A stretch of DNA of 64,000 nucleotides, taken from NCBI RefSeq assembly GCF_041346945.1, contig NZ_CP166850.1, positions 9,656,501 through 9,720,500 of the forward strand, written 5' to 3'. This stretch comes from Amycolatopsis sp. cg9. GTDB taxonomy: Bacteria > Actinomycetota > Actinomycetes > Mycobacteriales > Pseudonocardiaceae. The position numbers and the translations under genes were made by a program. Below, piece by piece: positions 1-10,971 of the stretch. Below the pieces are notes generated by a model. That model was given only the letters and a program-made list of their open reading frames with translations. It was not told the DNA's origin and made no database searches. Position 1 is the first letter of the stretch; every line of letters starts with the position of its first letter.

Positions 1-63
1 CGGGTCACCGAAGTGCGCCTACAGTGTGCCGCAACCTGGAACACCCCTGAGTTGGAGGCAACG

Positions 64-1404
64 GTGCCGACCCCACCGACCACCGAGGAGACCCCGCGCA
101 AGCGGGACAAGACCCACTACCTGTACCTGGCCGTGATCGTCGCGGTCCTGCTCGGGATCCTGGTGGGCTTCCTCTTCCCGGGCTTCGCCAAGGGACTGAA
201 GCCCCTCGGCGACGGCTTCGTCAACCTGATCAAGATGATGATCTCCCCCATCATCTTCTGCACGATCGTCATCGGCGTCGGCTCGGTCGCGAAGGCGGCC
301 AAGGTGGGCAAGGTCGGCGTGATGGCGCTGGTCTACTTCATCGTCATGTCGACCTTCGCGCTCGCCATCGGCCTGGTCGTCGGCAACCTCCTGCACCCGG
401 GCACCGGGCTGCACCTCAACCCGGCCGACGTGAAGAGCGTCCAGAAGTCCGCCACCGGCGCCGAGGGCCCGGTCGACTTCCTGCTCGGCATCATCCCGAA
501 GACGCTGGTCTCCGCCTTCACCGAAGGCGAAGTGCTGCAGACGCTGCTGGTCGCGCTGCTCGTCGGGTTCGCGCTGCAGAAGCTGGGCCCGAAGGGCGCG
601 CCGATCCTGCGCGGCGTCGAGCACCTCCAGAAGCTGGTCTTCCGGATCCTGGCGATGATCATGTGGGCCGCCCCGATCGGCGCGTTCGGCGCCATCGCCG
701 CGGTGGTCGGCGCGACCGGCTGGGCCGCCTTGAAGAGCCTCGCGGTGATCATGATCGGGTTCTACGCGACCTGCCTGGTGTTCGTGTTCGTGATCCTCGG
801 GCTGGTGCTCTGGTTCGGCGCCCGGGTCAACATCCTGAAGCTCCTGCGCTACCTCGGCCGCGAGTTCCTGCTGATCCTCTCGACGTCGTCGTCGGAATCG
901 GCGCTGCCGCGGCTGATCGCGAAGATGGAGCACCTCGGCGTCGACAAGTCCGTCGTCGGCATCACCGTGCCCACCGGCTATTCGTTCAACCTCGACGGCA
1001 CCGCGATCTACCTGACCATGGCGACGCTGTTCATCGCCGCGGCGCAGGACGAGCCGCTGTCCATCGGCGCGCAGATCGGCCTGCTGGTCTTCATGATCAT
1101 CGCGTCGAAGGGCGCCGCGGGCGTCAGCGGCTCCGGCATCGCGACCCTGGCCAGCGGCCTGCAGTCGCACCGGCCGGAACTGGTCAACGGCGTCGGGTTC
1201 ATCCTCGGCATCGACCGGTTCATGTCGGAGGCCCGCGCGCTGACGAACTTCGCCGGCAACGCCGTCGCGACCGTCCTCATCGGGAACTGGACGAAGGAGT
1301 TCGACCGGGAACAGGCCCAGCGCGTGTTCGCCGGGCAGGCACCTTTCGACGAAGCCACGATGGTCGACGAAGAGCGGGAACCGGCGGAAGCCGTCGCGAA
1401 GTAA
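64..1404 (+). CDS. dctA: DctA-type dicarboxylate:cation symporter
   Basis: Secondary transporter of the dicarboxylate/amino acid:cation symporter (SLC1-like) family, 446 aa, in the cytoplasmic membrane. The frame shows a charged N-terminal tail, about eight hydrophobic helices, the serine-rich re-entrant hairpin (SSSE, near residue 275), NLDGT (near 308), a second hairpin with SGSG, and DRFMSEARALTN near 383. The last motif is nearer to C4-dicarboxylate (DctA) than glutamate carriers, so succinate/fumarate/malate uptake is inferred. I chose GTG at 64 because GGAGG lies 5 nt upstream; the frame is open further upstream, to 13, without a ribosome site. It ends in a strong hairpin shared with the convergent regulator gene. 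Confidence 0.88.
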   Translation: MPTPPTTEETPRKRDKTHYLYLAVIVAVLLGILVGFLFPGFAKGLKPLGDGFVNLIKMMISPIIFCTIVIGVGSVAKAAKVGKVGVMALVYFIVMSTFALAIGLVVGNLLHPGTGLHLNPADVKSVQKSATGAEGPVDFLLGIIPKTLVSAFTEGEVLQTLLVALLVGFALQKLGPKGAPILRGVEHLQKLVFRILAMIMWAAPIGAFGAIAAVVGATGWAALKSLAVIMIGFYATCLVFVFVILGLVLWFGARVNILKLLRYLGREFLLILSTSSSESALPRLIAKMEHLGVDKSVVGITVPTGYSFNLDGTAIYLTMATLFIAAAQDEPLSIGAQIGLLVFMIIASKGAAGVSGSGIATLASGLQSHRPELVNGVGFILGIDRFMSEARALTNFAGNAVATVLIGNWTKEFDREQAQRVFAGQAPFDEATMVDEEREPAEAVAK

Positions 1405-1451
1405 CACCCTTCGACGTTCGTGCTCATGCCCCCGCTGAGCACGAGCCACCG

Positions 1452-1493
1452 CGGGCCGCGGTGCGAGTCTCCCCGACCTCGCACCGCGGCCCG
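1452..1493. terminator. Bidirectional hairpin between convergent genes
   Basis: A perfect 16-bp inverted repeat (1452-1467 with 1478-1493) closes a 10-nt loop between the 3' ends of the symporter gene and the leftward HxlR gene. No clear T-tract follows on either side, which is common in actinobacteria. A shared transcription stop is the natural reading. Confidence 0.75.
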
Positions 1494-1514
1494 TTCCCCG
1501 TTTCGCGGGGGGTT

Positions 1515-1916
1515 TCAGCAGGCCGCGTGGCCGTCGTAGACGACCCGCGCCGCGGCGATGTCCTCGCGGTGCCGCTCCGCCCAGCCGAGCAGGCCGCTCA
1601 GCGACTGGTACAGCTCCTTCGCCATGGGCGTGGCTTCGTACTCCACGCGCGGCGGGACCGTCGGGTAGATCGTGCGCTCCAGGAGCCCGTCGCGCTCGAG
1701 GTTGCGCAGGGTCAGCGTGAGCATCCGGCGGCTGATCCCGTTGACCGCGCGTTCCAGCTCGGTGAACCGCACGGGCCCGCGGATGGCCTCCAGGAGGATG
1801 CCGATCGCCCACTTCCCGCTGATCCGGTTGATGACCTCCAGCACCGTGCAGACATCGAGTTTTTCCGGGTCGATCTCCGTGACCTGGACAGGTACACCGA
1901 TGTTCCCCTGGGACAT
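1515..1916 (-). CDS. HxlR-family transcriptional regulator
   Basis: 133-aa winged-helix regulator of the HxlR (MarR-like, DUF24) family. The core shows a cysteine in DVCTVLEVI, then SGKWAIGILLEA, RFTELERAV, ISRRMLTLTLRNLERDGLLER and a wing-like VEYEATPMAKEL, the usual order of the family. Members often sense electrophiles or oxidants through that N-terminal cysteine (family knowledge). It is divergent from an MFS efflux gene with an inverted repeat between them, so it probably controls that pump. The start is supported by AAGGAGG 7 nt upstream. Confidence 0.88.
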   Translation of the reverse strand: MSQGNIGVPVQVTEIDPEKLDVCTVLEVINRISGKWAIGILLEAIRGPVRFTELERAVNGISRRMLTLTLRNLERDGLLERTIYPTVPPRVEYEATPMAKELYQSLSGLLGWAERHREDIAAARVVYDGHAAC

Positions 1917-1957
1917 GGAAGTGCCTCCTTACGCGGGCACCCATGGTCACACATGAT

Positions 1958-1980
1958 GGGCACTGTTACAAGAAGTGCCC
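1958..1980. promoter_or_regulatory. Putative HxlR operator
   Basis: Perfect inverted repeat GGGCACT-N9-AGTGCCC lying 40 nt before the efflux-gene start and 42 nt before the regulator start. A weaker repeat of the same theme (GTGCC-N10-GGCAC, 1921-1940) sits next to the regulator start and overlaps its ribosome site. Two related dyads between divergent genes suggest autoregulated control of both. Confidence 0.55.
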
Positions 1981-2019
1981 TGGCGACGACCAGGGGGAAC
2001 TCAACTGGAGGGGCCTCCG

Positions 2020-3480
2020 ATGGCCGAGAACCACCCCACCCGCTCCCGCGGCCTCGCGTTGGCGGTGCTGTGCGCCGCCTCGCTGATGGTCGTGCTCGAC
2101 AGCAGCATCGTCGCGGTGGCGCTGCCCGCCATCCAGGCCGACCTCGGGTTCACCCCCACCGGTCTGGCCTGGGTGGTCACCGCCTACCTGGTCGCGTTCG
2201 GCGGCCTGCTCCTGATCTCCGGCCGGCTCGGCGACCTGCTCGGCCGCCGCCGCGTCTTCCTCGGCGGGCTGGTGCTGTTCACCGCCGCCTCCCTGGTCGC
2301 CGGGCTCTCGGCGGACGCGGGCGTGCTCGTCGCGGCACGGTTCGCCCAGGGCGTCGGCGGGGCGCTCGCGTCGGCCGTGGTGCTCGGGATGATCGTCACG
2401 ATGTACCCGGAGCCGCGGGCCCGGGCGAAGGCGATCGGGGTGTACAGCTTCACGCAGGCGGCGGGCGCGTCGATCGGGCTGATCGCGGGCGGCGCGCTGA
2501 CGCAGGCGCTGAGCTGGCACTGGACGTTCTACGTCAACCTGCCGATCGGCGTGGCCGCGCTGCTGCTGGCCGTCCGGGTCGTTTCGCCGGACCGCGGGAC
2601 GGGACTGCGGGCGGGCTTGGACGTGCTCGGCGCGCTGCTGGTCACCGGCGCCGTGATGCTCGGCGTGTACGCGATCTCGTCCGCGGCGTGGGGCGCGCTG
2701 GCCGTGGCGGTCGTCCTGCTGGCCGCGTTCGTGCTGCGGCAGGCGAAGGCGCGTACGCCGTTGCTGCCGCTGCGGCTGTTCCGGATCCGCGCGGTGACCG
2801 GCGCGAACCTGATGATGGTGCTGATGGTCGCCGGCATGCTCGGCTTCCAGTTCGTCACGGCGTTGTACCTGCAGCAGGTGCTGGGCCTCGACGCGCTGCG
2901 CACCGGCGTCGCGTTCCTGCCGGTCCCGCTGGTGATCGCGGTGGCGTCCCTCGGGTTCGCGGACAAGCTCGCCGCGCGGTTCGGGCCGCGCGCGGTGCTG
3001 CTGGCCGGGCTCGGCCTGGTGATCGCCGGCCTGGTGCTGCTCACTCAGGTGTCGGATTCCTACTTCACCGGCGTGCTGCCGCCGTTGCTGGTGATGGGCC
3101 TGGGCGCGGGCGCGGCGATCCCGGCGCTGATGGGACTGGCGATGGCGGACGTCCCGGCCGAGGACGCTGGTGTGGCGTCGGGCCTGATCACCACGACCCA
3201 GCAGGTCGGCGCGGCGATCGGCACGGCGGTACTGGCTTCGGTGGCCGCGTCCCGCACGGCGAGCCTGGGCGGCGACCACCGGGAGGCGCTGGCGGCGGGG
3301 TTCCGGCTGGCGTACGGGGTCAGCGCGGGCTTCCTGGTGGCCGCGGTGGCCTTGGGCGGCTTCGTCCTGACCCGCCGCACCCGCCCGGCCCCCGCTCCGG
3401 CGGCCTCCGCCGCTCCCCCGGCTGCCGCCGCCCCGGTTTCCGAGGCCGAGCCCGCGGTCTGCACCGCCGGTCGCGCCTGA
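2020..3480 (+). CDS. MFS multidrug efflux transporter (DHA2/EmrB-QacA type)
   Basis: 486-aa proton-driven efflux pump of the 14-helix drug:H+ antiporter 2 family. Visible motifs are LDSSIVAVALP in TM1 (motif D1), GRLGDLLGRRR between TM2 and TM3 (motif A), a proline/glycine-rich TM5 and WHWTFYVNLPIG. The C-terminus is a short proline/alanine-rich tail. I chose ATG at 2020 because GGAGGGG lies 6 nt upstream; an in-frame GTG at 1975 falls inside the operator repeat. Substrate is unknown. It is divergent from, and probably repressed or activated by, the HxlR regulator next door. Confidence 0.9.
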   Translation: MAENHPTRSRGLALAVLCAASLMVVLDSSIVAVALPAIQADLGFTPTGLAWVVTAYLVAFGGLLLISGRLGDLLGRRRVFLGGLVLFTAASLVAGLSADAGVLVAARFAQGVGGALASAVVLGMIVTMYPEPRARAKAIGVYSFTQAAGASIGLIAGGALTQALSWHWTFYVNLPIGVAALLLAVRVVSPDRGTGLRAGLDVLGALLVTGAVMLGVYAISSAAWGALAVAVVLLAAFVLRQAKARTPLLPLRLFRIRAVTGANLMMVLMVAGMLGFQFVTALYLQQVLGLDALRTGVAFLPVPLVIAVASLGFADKLAARFGPRAVLLAGLGLVIAGLVLLTQVSDSYFTGVLPPLLVMGLGAGAAIPALMGLAMADVPAEDAGVASGLITTTQQVGAAIGTAVLASVAASRTASLGGDHREALAAGFRLAYGVSAGFLVAAVALGGFVLTRRTRPAPAPAASAAPPAAAAPVSEAEPAVCTAGRA

Positions 3481-3494
3481 CCCGCCTCAAGCGC

Positions 3495-3541
3495 CCCAAT
3501 GTGGCGTTCGGTGCGTCTGACGCACCGAACGCCACATTGGG
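3495..3541. repeat. Long intergenic palindrome with partial third arm
   Basis: A perfect 23-bp inverted repeat around a single central base, with arms beginning CCCAATGTGGCGTTCGG. Thirty bases on, at 3553-3572, part of the right arm (AACGCCACATTGGG) recurs after a GCGCTGGACGCAACC variant. The arms are richer in AT than surrounding DNA. It follows the efflux gene and precedes the 3' end of the leftward SRPBCC gene, so it could act as a bidirectional terminator, but its length and repeated arm suggest a dispersed palindromic element. Confidence 0.75.
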
Positions 3542-3589
3542 TGCGCTGGACGCAACCAACGCCACATTGGGGTGTTCGGGGCCGGGTGA

Positions 3590-4042
3590 TCAGGCGAGGT
3601 AGGAAGAAAGTCCGCGGTGGCCCCGCCGCATCATCAGCGCGTGGTTCGCGCGGAACAGCGGCCGGGCCACCGCGTCGAGGCGCCGCAGCAACTCCTTGCG
3701 GGCCTGGACGTCCTGGGTGATCTCCAGCAGTGTGCCCGCGCCCGCCGCGCGGACCGCACCGGCCAGTACCCCGTCGAGGTCGCCGCTGAGCCTGACCCGC
3801 ATCAGGCCCGTGCGCTCGTCCTGGTGGTCCCGGTGCATCCGGACGACGAGCCGGAACGGCAGCCGGGACCGGCAGACCAGTTCGGCGGTGTCGTCGTCCA
3901 CGCGGCGCACCGCGCGGACGTCCGACCACCACCGCGGGTAGCCGGCGAGGTCGGTGACCACGCCGAACACCCGCTCGGGCACGGTTCCCGGCAGCAGCCA
4001 CGTGCTGCGGAACCGGTAGCTCGCGCCCGCCAAGCCCGTCAC
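3590..4042 (-). CDS. SRPBCC (START/polyketide-cyclase-like) protein
   Basis: 150-aa protein with a helix-grip fold pattern: YRFRSTWLLPGTVPERVFGVVTDLAGYPRWW at the N-terminus, alternating strands in the middle and a long C-terminal helix. Such proteins bind hydrophobic ligands or act as cyclases; the ligand here is not visible. It is the third gene of the sigma/anti-sigma operon. Its GTG start overlaps the anti-sigma stop (GTGA), so it is likely translated by coupling. The position suggests a role in the envelope or lipid response controlled by this sigma factor, which is inference. Confidence 0.75.
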   Translation of the reverse strand: MTGLAGASYRFRSTWLLPGTVPERVFGVVTDLAGYPRWWSDVRAVRRVDDDTAELVCRSRLPFRLVVRMHRDHQDERTGLMRVRLSGDLDGVLAGAVRAAGAGTLLEITQDVQARKELLRRLDAVARPLFRANHALMMRRGHRGLSSYLA

Positions 4043-4752
4043 ACCTGGGCCGAGACCAGCTTCCGGCCGTCCACCGTGACGATGTCGACCGACTTGACGT
4101 CGTCGGGCGCGACCAGCGCGGACCCGTCGAGCGAGAAGCCCTGGCTCTCCCACTTTTCCGACACCTGCCAGCTGCCGGCGGTCACGGACTGGCCGCCCTT
4201 GGTGGTGACCTGCAGCAAGCACTTCTCCCCGGCCTGGACGCCCTTCACGGCGACGTTCACCCGGACCCAGCCCTGGAACGGGCTCACCGACGCGGCCAGC
4301 TGCACGCCGGTCGTCGGATCCCGGCCTTCGACGCTCTTCGTGCCGGGGACGTCCGGCTGCGGCATGGGGATCGCGAGGTCGGGCGTGGAACTCGTCTGCC
4401 GTCCGACCAGGACCCCGCCGCCGAGCGCGGCCACCACCAGCACCGCCGCCGCGACCAGGGCCAGGCCCCGCCTCGACGTCGAGCGGGTGGCCGGGGCCGC
4501 CTGCTCCTCGTCGCGCACCCGGCGCAGGGTCTTCTGCAGCAGCAGGTCCCCGCCTTCGGGCGGCCCGTCGAGGAACGCCTCGGGCGGCACCTCGTCGAGC
4601 GACTCGCGCAACGCCACCAGCTCGTTCAGGTCGAACCGGCACTGCGCGCAGGTCTGCAGGTGCCGCCGCTCGAAGTCGGCCGCCTCCCCGGGGTCGAGCG
4701 CGCCGAGGGCGTACGCGCCGAGCTGCGTGTGACTCTCGTCGACCGAGTTCAT
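4039..4752 (-). CDS. Anti-sigma factor, RskA-like, membrane anchored
   Basis: 237-aa protein with an N-terminal zinc anti-sigma domain (H31-x3-C35-x2-C38), one transmembrane helix (about residues 96-117) and an extracytoplasmic RskA-type beta domain. It is expected to hold the ECF sigma factor encoded just upstream until an outside signal triggers proteolysis (family knowledge). Its ATG overlaps the sigma stop codon (ATGA), and its own stop overlaps the next start (GTGA). GGAGG lies 7 nt before the start. The three genes are one translationally coupled operon. Confidence 0.88.
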   Translation of the reverse strand: MNSVDESHTQLGAYALGALDPGEAADFERRHLQTCAQCRFDLNELVALRESLDEVPPEAFLDGPPEGGDLLLQKTLRRVRDEEQAAPATRSTSRRGLALVAAAVLVVAALGGGVLVGRQTSSTPDLAIPMPQPDVPGTKSVEGRDPTTGVQLAASVSPFQGWVRVNVAVKGVQAGEKCLLQVTTKGGQSVTAGSWQVSEKWESQGFSLDGSALVAPDDVKSVDIVTVDGRKLVSAQV

Positions 4753-5402
4753 CGCGCCACCTCCGTTCCGCTCGAAATCATCGCTGCTCTCAGTGCTCTC
4801 AGTGCGTAGTAAGACCTTGATTTCACGGTACCCGGTGCGACGCCCAGTGTTCTCGCCGCTTCGGCCACCGTCCGTCCCCGGTAGTAGATCTCCACCAGGA
4901 CCTCTCGGTGCTCGTTCGACAGGCCGTCCATCGCGCCGAGCACCGTCATCGAGTCGACCACGCCCTGGGCGTGATCGCGCTCGACGGCCGGTGTCGGCAC
5001 GCCTTCGGCCGGTTCGGCCACCTCTTGGGGCCGCGCCGCCCGGGCGCGGGCCCGGTCGGTGACCAGGTTGCGCGCGACGGTCAGCAACCAGCCGCGCACC
5101 GAGCCCTTCCCGTCGTTCTGCAAGTCGTCCGCGTGCTTCCACGCTCGGACCAGCGTCTCCTGGACCACGTCCTCGGCCGCCGCCCGATCACCGGTCAGCC
5201 TCGTCGCGTAGGCCAGCAGGCTCCGCCCGTGTTCGGCGTACAGCTGCCGAATCAAGTCCTCGCCCTTGGCCTTCTTAGGCCGCCTGCCTCCTATGGCCAC
5301 CCTCGTCCTCCCGACGGTGTTCTGAGTCGGCGAGGACAGTACTGCAACCCGCGGGGCCACCGGCGGTGCGTGCGCCGAGCGCAGCGCGACCATGGTGTTC
5401 AT
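4749..5402 (-). CDS. ECF RNA polymerase sigma factor
   Basis: 217-aa extracytoplasmic-function sigma factor. Region 2 is seen in YAEHGRSLLAYATRLTG...AEDVVQETLVRAW and region 4 in LSNEHREVLVEIYYRGRT...LGVAPGTVKSRSYYALRALR. The arrangement with an RskA-like anti-sigma downstream resembles SigK/SigL-type pairs of mycobacteria. The first about 45 residues before the conserved part are not typical, so a later start is possible; I keep ATG at 5402 because GGAAGGA lies upstream. ECF genes usually autoregulate; I could not assign a promoter. Confidence 0.88.
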   Translation of the reverse strand: MNTMVALRSAHAPPVAPRVAVLSSPTQNTVGRTRVAIGGRRPKKAKGEDLIRQLYAEHGRSLLAYATRLTGDRAAAEDVVQETLVRAWKHADDLQNDGKGSVRGWLLTVARNLVTDRARARAARPQEVAEPAEGVPTPAVERDHAQGVVDSMTVLGAMDGLSNEHREVLVEIYYRGRTVAEAARTLGVAPGTVKSRSYYALRALRAAMISSGTEVAR

Positions 5403-5446
5403 CGGCTGCCCGTCCTTCCTCGTTCTGCCCGGAAATCCGTCGGTGG

Positions 5447-5950
5447 TCAGTACCCGGAGCCGCCGGCCTTGCCGCCCGCGGTCACCTTGCTGCCGTCAGG
5501 AGCGACCGCGAACCACGTGCCGTTCGCGCCCTGGCCGTTCAGGTCGCCCGCCGCCTTGTCGCCCGAGAACTCGTACAGCGGCCAGCCGTTGAGCGTGAGC
5601 TGCTTGCTGCCGTCCTTGCGGGTCGTCGTGCCGACCTGGGTGTCCTGGATGCCCTTCAGCATCGGCGTGGCCACCCCGGCGAGCATCGGCGGCCACGCGG
5701 TCGCGCACTCACCGTCGCAGTTGGACGTCGGCGGCTGCGAGAGGTCCTTGTCGAACCGGTAGAGCGTCTTGCCGTCGGCGTCGGTGACGACCGCGCCGAC
5801 CCCGTTGATCGTCGCGACCGCGAGCATCTTGTGCCCCGGCTCACCGTGTTGCGGCCCTTGGGCGCCGTCGGCCATCTCGCCGCAGGCGGACAACGTGGCG
5901 ACGGCGACGAGCGCCACGGCGCTTGCGACGACGGGCCGGATACGGTTCAT
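5447..5950 (-). CDS. COG4315-type secreted-repeat lipoprotein
   Basis: 167-aa lipoprotein with lipobox LSAC (Cys23) and the secreted repeat of unknown function (Lipoprotein_15, COG4315). Two repeat units are visible; the first has GKTLYRFDKD then C-D-G-E-C and TAWPPM, and the second ends with LNGWPLYEFSGD. The family function is not known. It lies 44 nt upstream of the sigma gene on the same strand, so it may be co-transcribed with it. GAGGAGAG precedes the ATG by 7 nt; the frame is open further upstream but without a signal peptide. Confidence 0.85.
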   Translation of the reverse strand: MNRIRPVVASAVALVAVATLSACGEMADGAQGPQHGEPGHKMLAVATINGVGAVVTDADGKTLYRFDKDLSQPPTSNCDGECATAWPPMLAGVATPMLKGIQDTQVGTTTRKDGSKQLTLNGWPLYEFSGDKAAGDLNGQGANGTWFAVAPDGSKVTAGGKAGGSGY

Positions 5951-6173
5951 GACGTTCTCTCCTCGGTGAGGGCGGCACCGCCGTCCGGCGGACCTCGACA
6001 CCGGGTAACACGGACGGTCGCGGAGAACGGTTCAGCCGGGGTTGCGCGCGATTCGGCGCCGCGGCGGCGGCGGATTGGTGCGTCCCGGTGATCGGCACGA
6101 TCTTGTCGCCGGACGGGCGGGTTCCTAGGCTGGTCGCGTTCGCACCGCCGCCCCGCTCGTCCCGGGAGCCGCC

Positions 6174-6713
6174 GTGCCCGCCAAACCCCTCCTCTGCGCC
6201 GCGCTGCTGGCCGCGGGCTGCGCCGCCCCGGCCCCGGCGCCCTTCAGCGCGACGCTCACCTCACCCACGGACGTGGTGCTCAGCTGGCCGGACGACGCCG
6301 CCGGGCACCGGGTCGAGTACGCGAACGACCCGGCCGGTCCGTGGACGACACTGCGGTTCCTCCCCGCCCACACGACGAGCTACCACCACCCGGACCTGAT
6401 CCCGGAGACGCCGTTCTACTACCGGGAACAGCCGTTCACCGGTCCGGTCTCGACCGAGCTGCACGCGGTACCGACCGGCGACACGGTGACGTTCACGTGG
6501 GCCGACCGCTCGAGCGACGAAGCCGGCTTCCTCCTGGAGATCCGGCGGCCGGGCGCGCCGGACTTCGACCCGGTGGCGGTGACCGATCCGGACGCGACGA
6601 CGTGCGCGCTGTCGCTGCTGCCCGGCGAGGCCGGCTCGGCCTTCCGGCTCCGGACGCTGCACTACGGCCCGCTCTCCCCGGTGGTGCACCAGACCACCGG
6701 GAAGGAGCGGTGA
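6174..6713 (+). CDS. Putative lipoprotein with fibronectin-III-like domains
   Basis: 179-aa exported protein. A very short signal peptide ends at lipobox LAAGC (Cys16). Two segments, roughly residues 22-100 and 101-175, look like FN3 beta sandwiches (VVLSWPDDAAGHRVEY... and VTFTWADRSSDEAGFLLEIRR). FN3-like units usually mediate binding to polymers or proteins; no catalytic motif is seen. It starts at GTG after a weak CGGGAG and ends 4 nt from the 3' end of the leftward uvrA. Function unknown. Confidence 0.65.
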   Translation: MPAKPLLCAALLAAGCAAPAPAPFSATLTSPTDVVLSWPDDAAGHRVEYANDPAGPWTTLRFLPAHTTSYHHPDLIPETPFYYREQPFTGPVSTELHAVPTGDTVTFTWADRSSDEAGFLLEIRRPGAPDFDPVAVTDPDATTCALSLLPGEAGSAFRLRTLHYGPLSPVVHQTTGKER

Positions 6714-6717
6714 GCCG

Positions 6718-9579
<2,862 letters not shown>

Positions 9580-9655
9580 GCCAGGGTCCTCTCAATGTCT
9601 TCTTCAGTGCGGTCGCCGACCCGGTCTCAAGATGCACGGGCGGCCGCGATCCATG

Positions 9656-10861
9656 CTACGAGCCACCACCGACAAAAACGGGTTCCGCGTCCTTGACCTG
9701 CGGTTCTTCGGGCTTTCGACGTCTGGTGAGCCACCGGTGGGCCGGGCGTTCGACCCCCGCGGTGACCGCCCAGCCGGCCAGCACGGCGGCGCCGACGACC
9801 AGGGGAAGCCGCAGCCAGCCGGGGAGGCCGAGGTCGAGCAGAGCGCGGGCCAGGACGTAGCCCAGTTCCTGGTGCACCAGGTAAAGACCATACGAGATGC
9901 CCGCGAGCCAGGTGACGGCCGGGGCGATCCGCGCCAGCCCGGGGAACCGCCAGTCCGGGCCGCGGGCGGCCACGCAGACCAGCAGCAGGAGCACGGCGAA
10001 CCCGATCGTGGACGGCCAGCGCAGCGCGTCCTGCGGCAGCGCGACGTGGAACGGGAAGACCTGCAGGTCCTGCGCGGCGACGGCGGCGGCCACGAACAGC
10101 GCGGCGTGCCACGTCGCGAGCCGGCGCCGCGACCAGAGCCAGATCGCGGCGCCGATGGCGAACACGTGCAGCCGGTGCAGGCCGAGGCCGTAGTAGAACG
10201 TCTCGACGACCGGGCTCGCCGTCCCCGGCGGGAAGACCAGGAAGCGCAGCGCGAGCGGCACCAGGATCAGCGCCCAGAGCAGGGCGACGGTCAGCCGGTG
10301 GGTGCGCCACGACCGCGGCCACAGCAGGGCGGCGCCGGTGAAGGCCATGAGCTGGACGGGCAGCGTCCAGTAGGAGCCGTCGAGGTAGTAGAACGTCTCC
10401 GACCGGATCCCCCACTCCTGCACCATGCCGAGGTTGGCGAGGAGGTCCAGCCAGGTCGGGATGTACCAGGGCGACGGGTTCGACGGCGGGCCCTGCGGCA
10501 CGCCGAAGAGGAACCCGGTGACGCCGGGCGGGTAGGGCAGGCCGCTGAAGGAGATGGCCGCCCACCTCGTCACGACGTAGGTCACGAGGACGGCGGCCAG
10601 GTACGCGGGTACGAGGCGCGCGACGCGGTTCCACAGCCACCGGCCCGGATTGCCCTTGCGGAGGCCGGCGCAAACGAAGAAGGCGGAGATCACCAGCAGG
10701 ATCGCGGCGCCGAACTGCGCTGTCACCCGGAAGGGGTACCCCGTGAGTTCGGGGTGCAGCAGCGCGCCTTGGTGGGTGACGTGCCCGAGGATGACCGCGA
10801 GGACGGCGACGACGCGGAGGAGGTCCCAGCTGATCCGGCGCGGCGTCGGGGAGGTGGGCAC
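9656..10861 (-). CDS. Acyltransferase 3 family membrane protein (OafA-like)
   Basis: 401-aa integral membrane acyltransferase (acyltransferase 3/OafA-YrhL type) with about ten hydrophobic helices. The N-terminus ISWDLLRVVAVLAVILGHVTH carries the conserved histidine of the family. Members O-acylate surface polysaccharides, lipids or antibiotics; the substrate cannot be read here. It starts at GTG after a weak AGGA. It is 76 nt upstream of uvrA on the same strand and divergent from the MBL-fold gene. Confidence 0.85.
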   Translation of the reverse strand: MPTSPTPRRISWDLLRVVAVLAVILGHVTHQGALLHPELTGYPFRVTAQFGAAILLVISAFFVCAGLRKGNPGRWLWNRVARLVPAYLAAVLVTYVVTRWAAISFSGLPYPPGVTGFLFGVPQGPPSNPSPWYIPTWLDLLANLGMVQEWGIRSETFYYLDGSYWTLPVQLMAFTGAALLWPRSWRTHRLTVALLWALILVPLALRFLVFPPGTASPVVETFYYGLGLHRLHVFAIGAAIWLWSRRRLATWHAALFVAAAVAAQDLQVFPFHVALPQDALRWPSTIGFAVLLLLVCVAARGPDWRFPGLARIAPAVTWLAGISYGLYLVHQELGYVLARALLDLGLPGWLRLPLVVGAAVLAGWAVTAGVERPAHRWLTRRRKPEEPQVKDAEPVFVGGGS

Positions 10862-10971
10862 GGTCGTCCTGAGGTCGGGCTGGCTGGGGGTCGCCGTGAG
10901 CCTACGTGGCGGGGCGGCCGCGCGCTTGTGCGGGTGGAACCGGTTGGAGCGAAACGACTACCGTGTGCACG

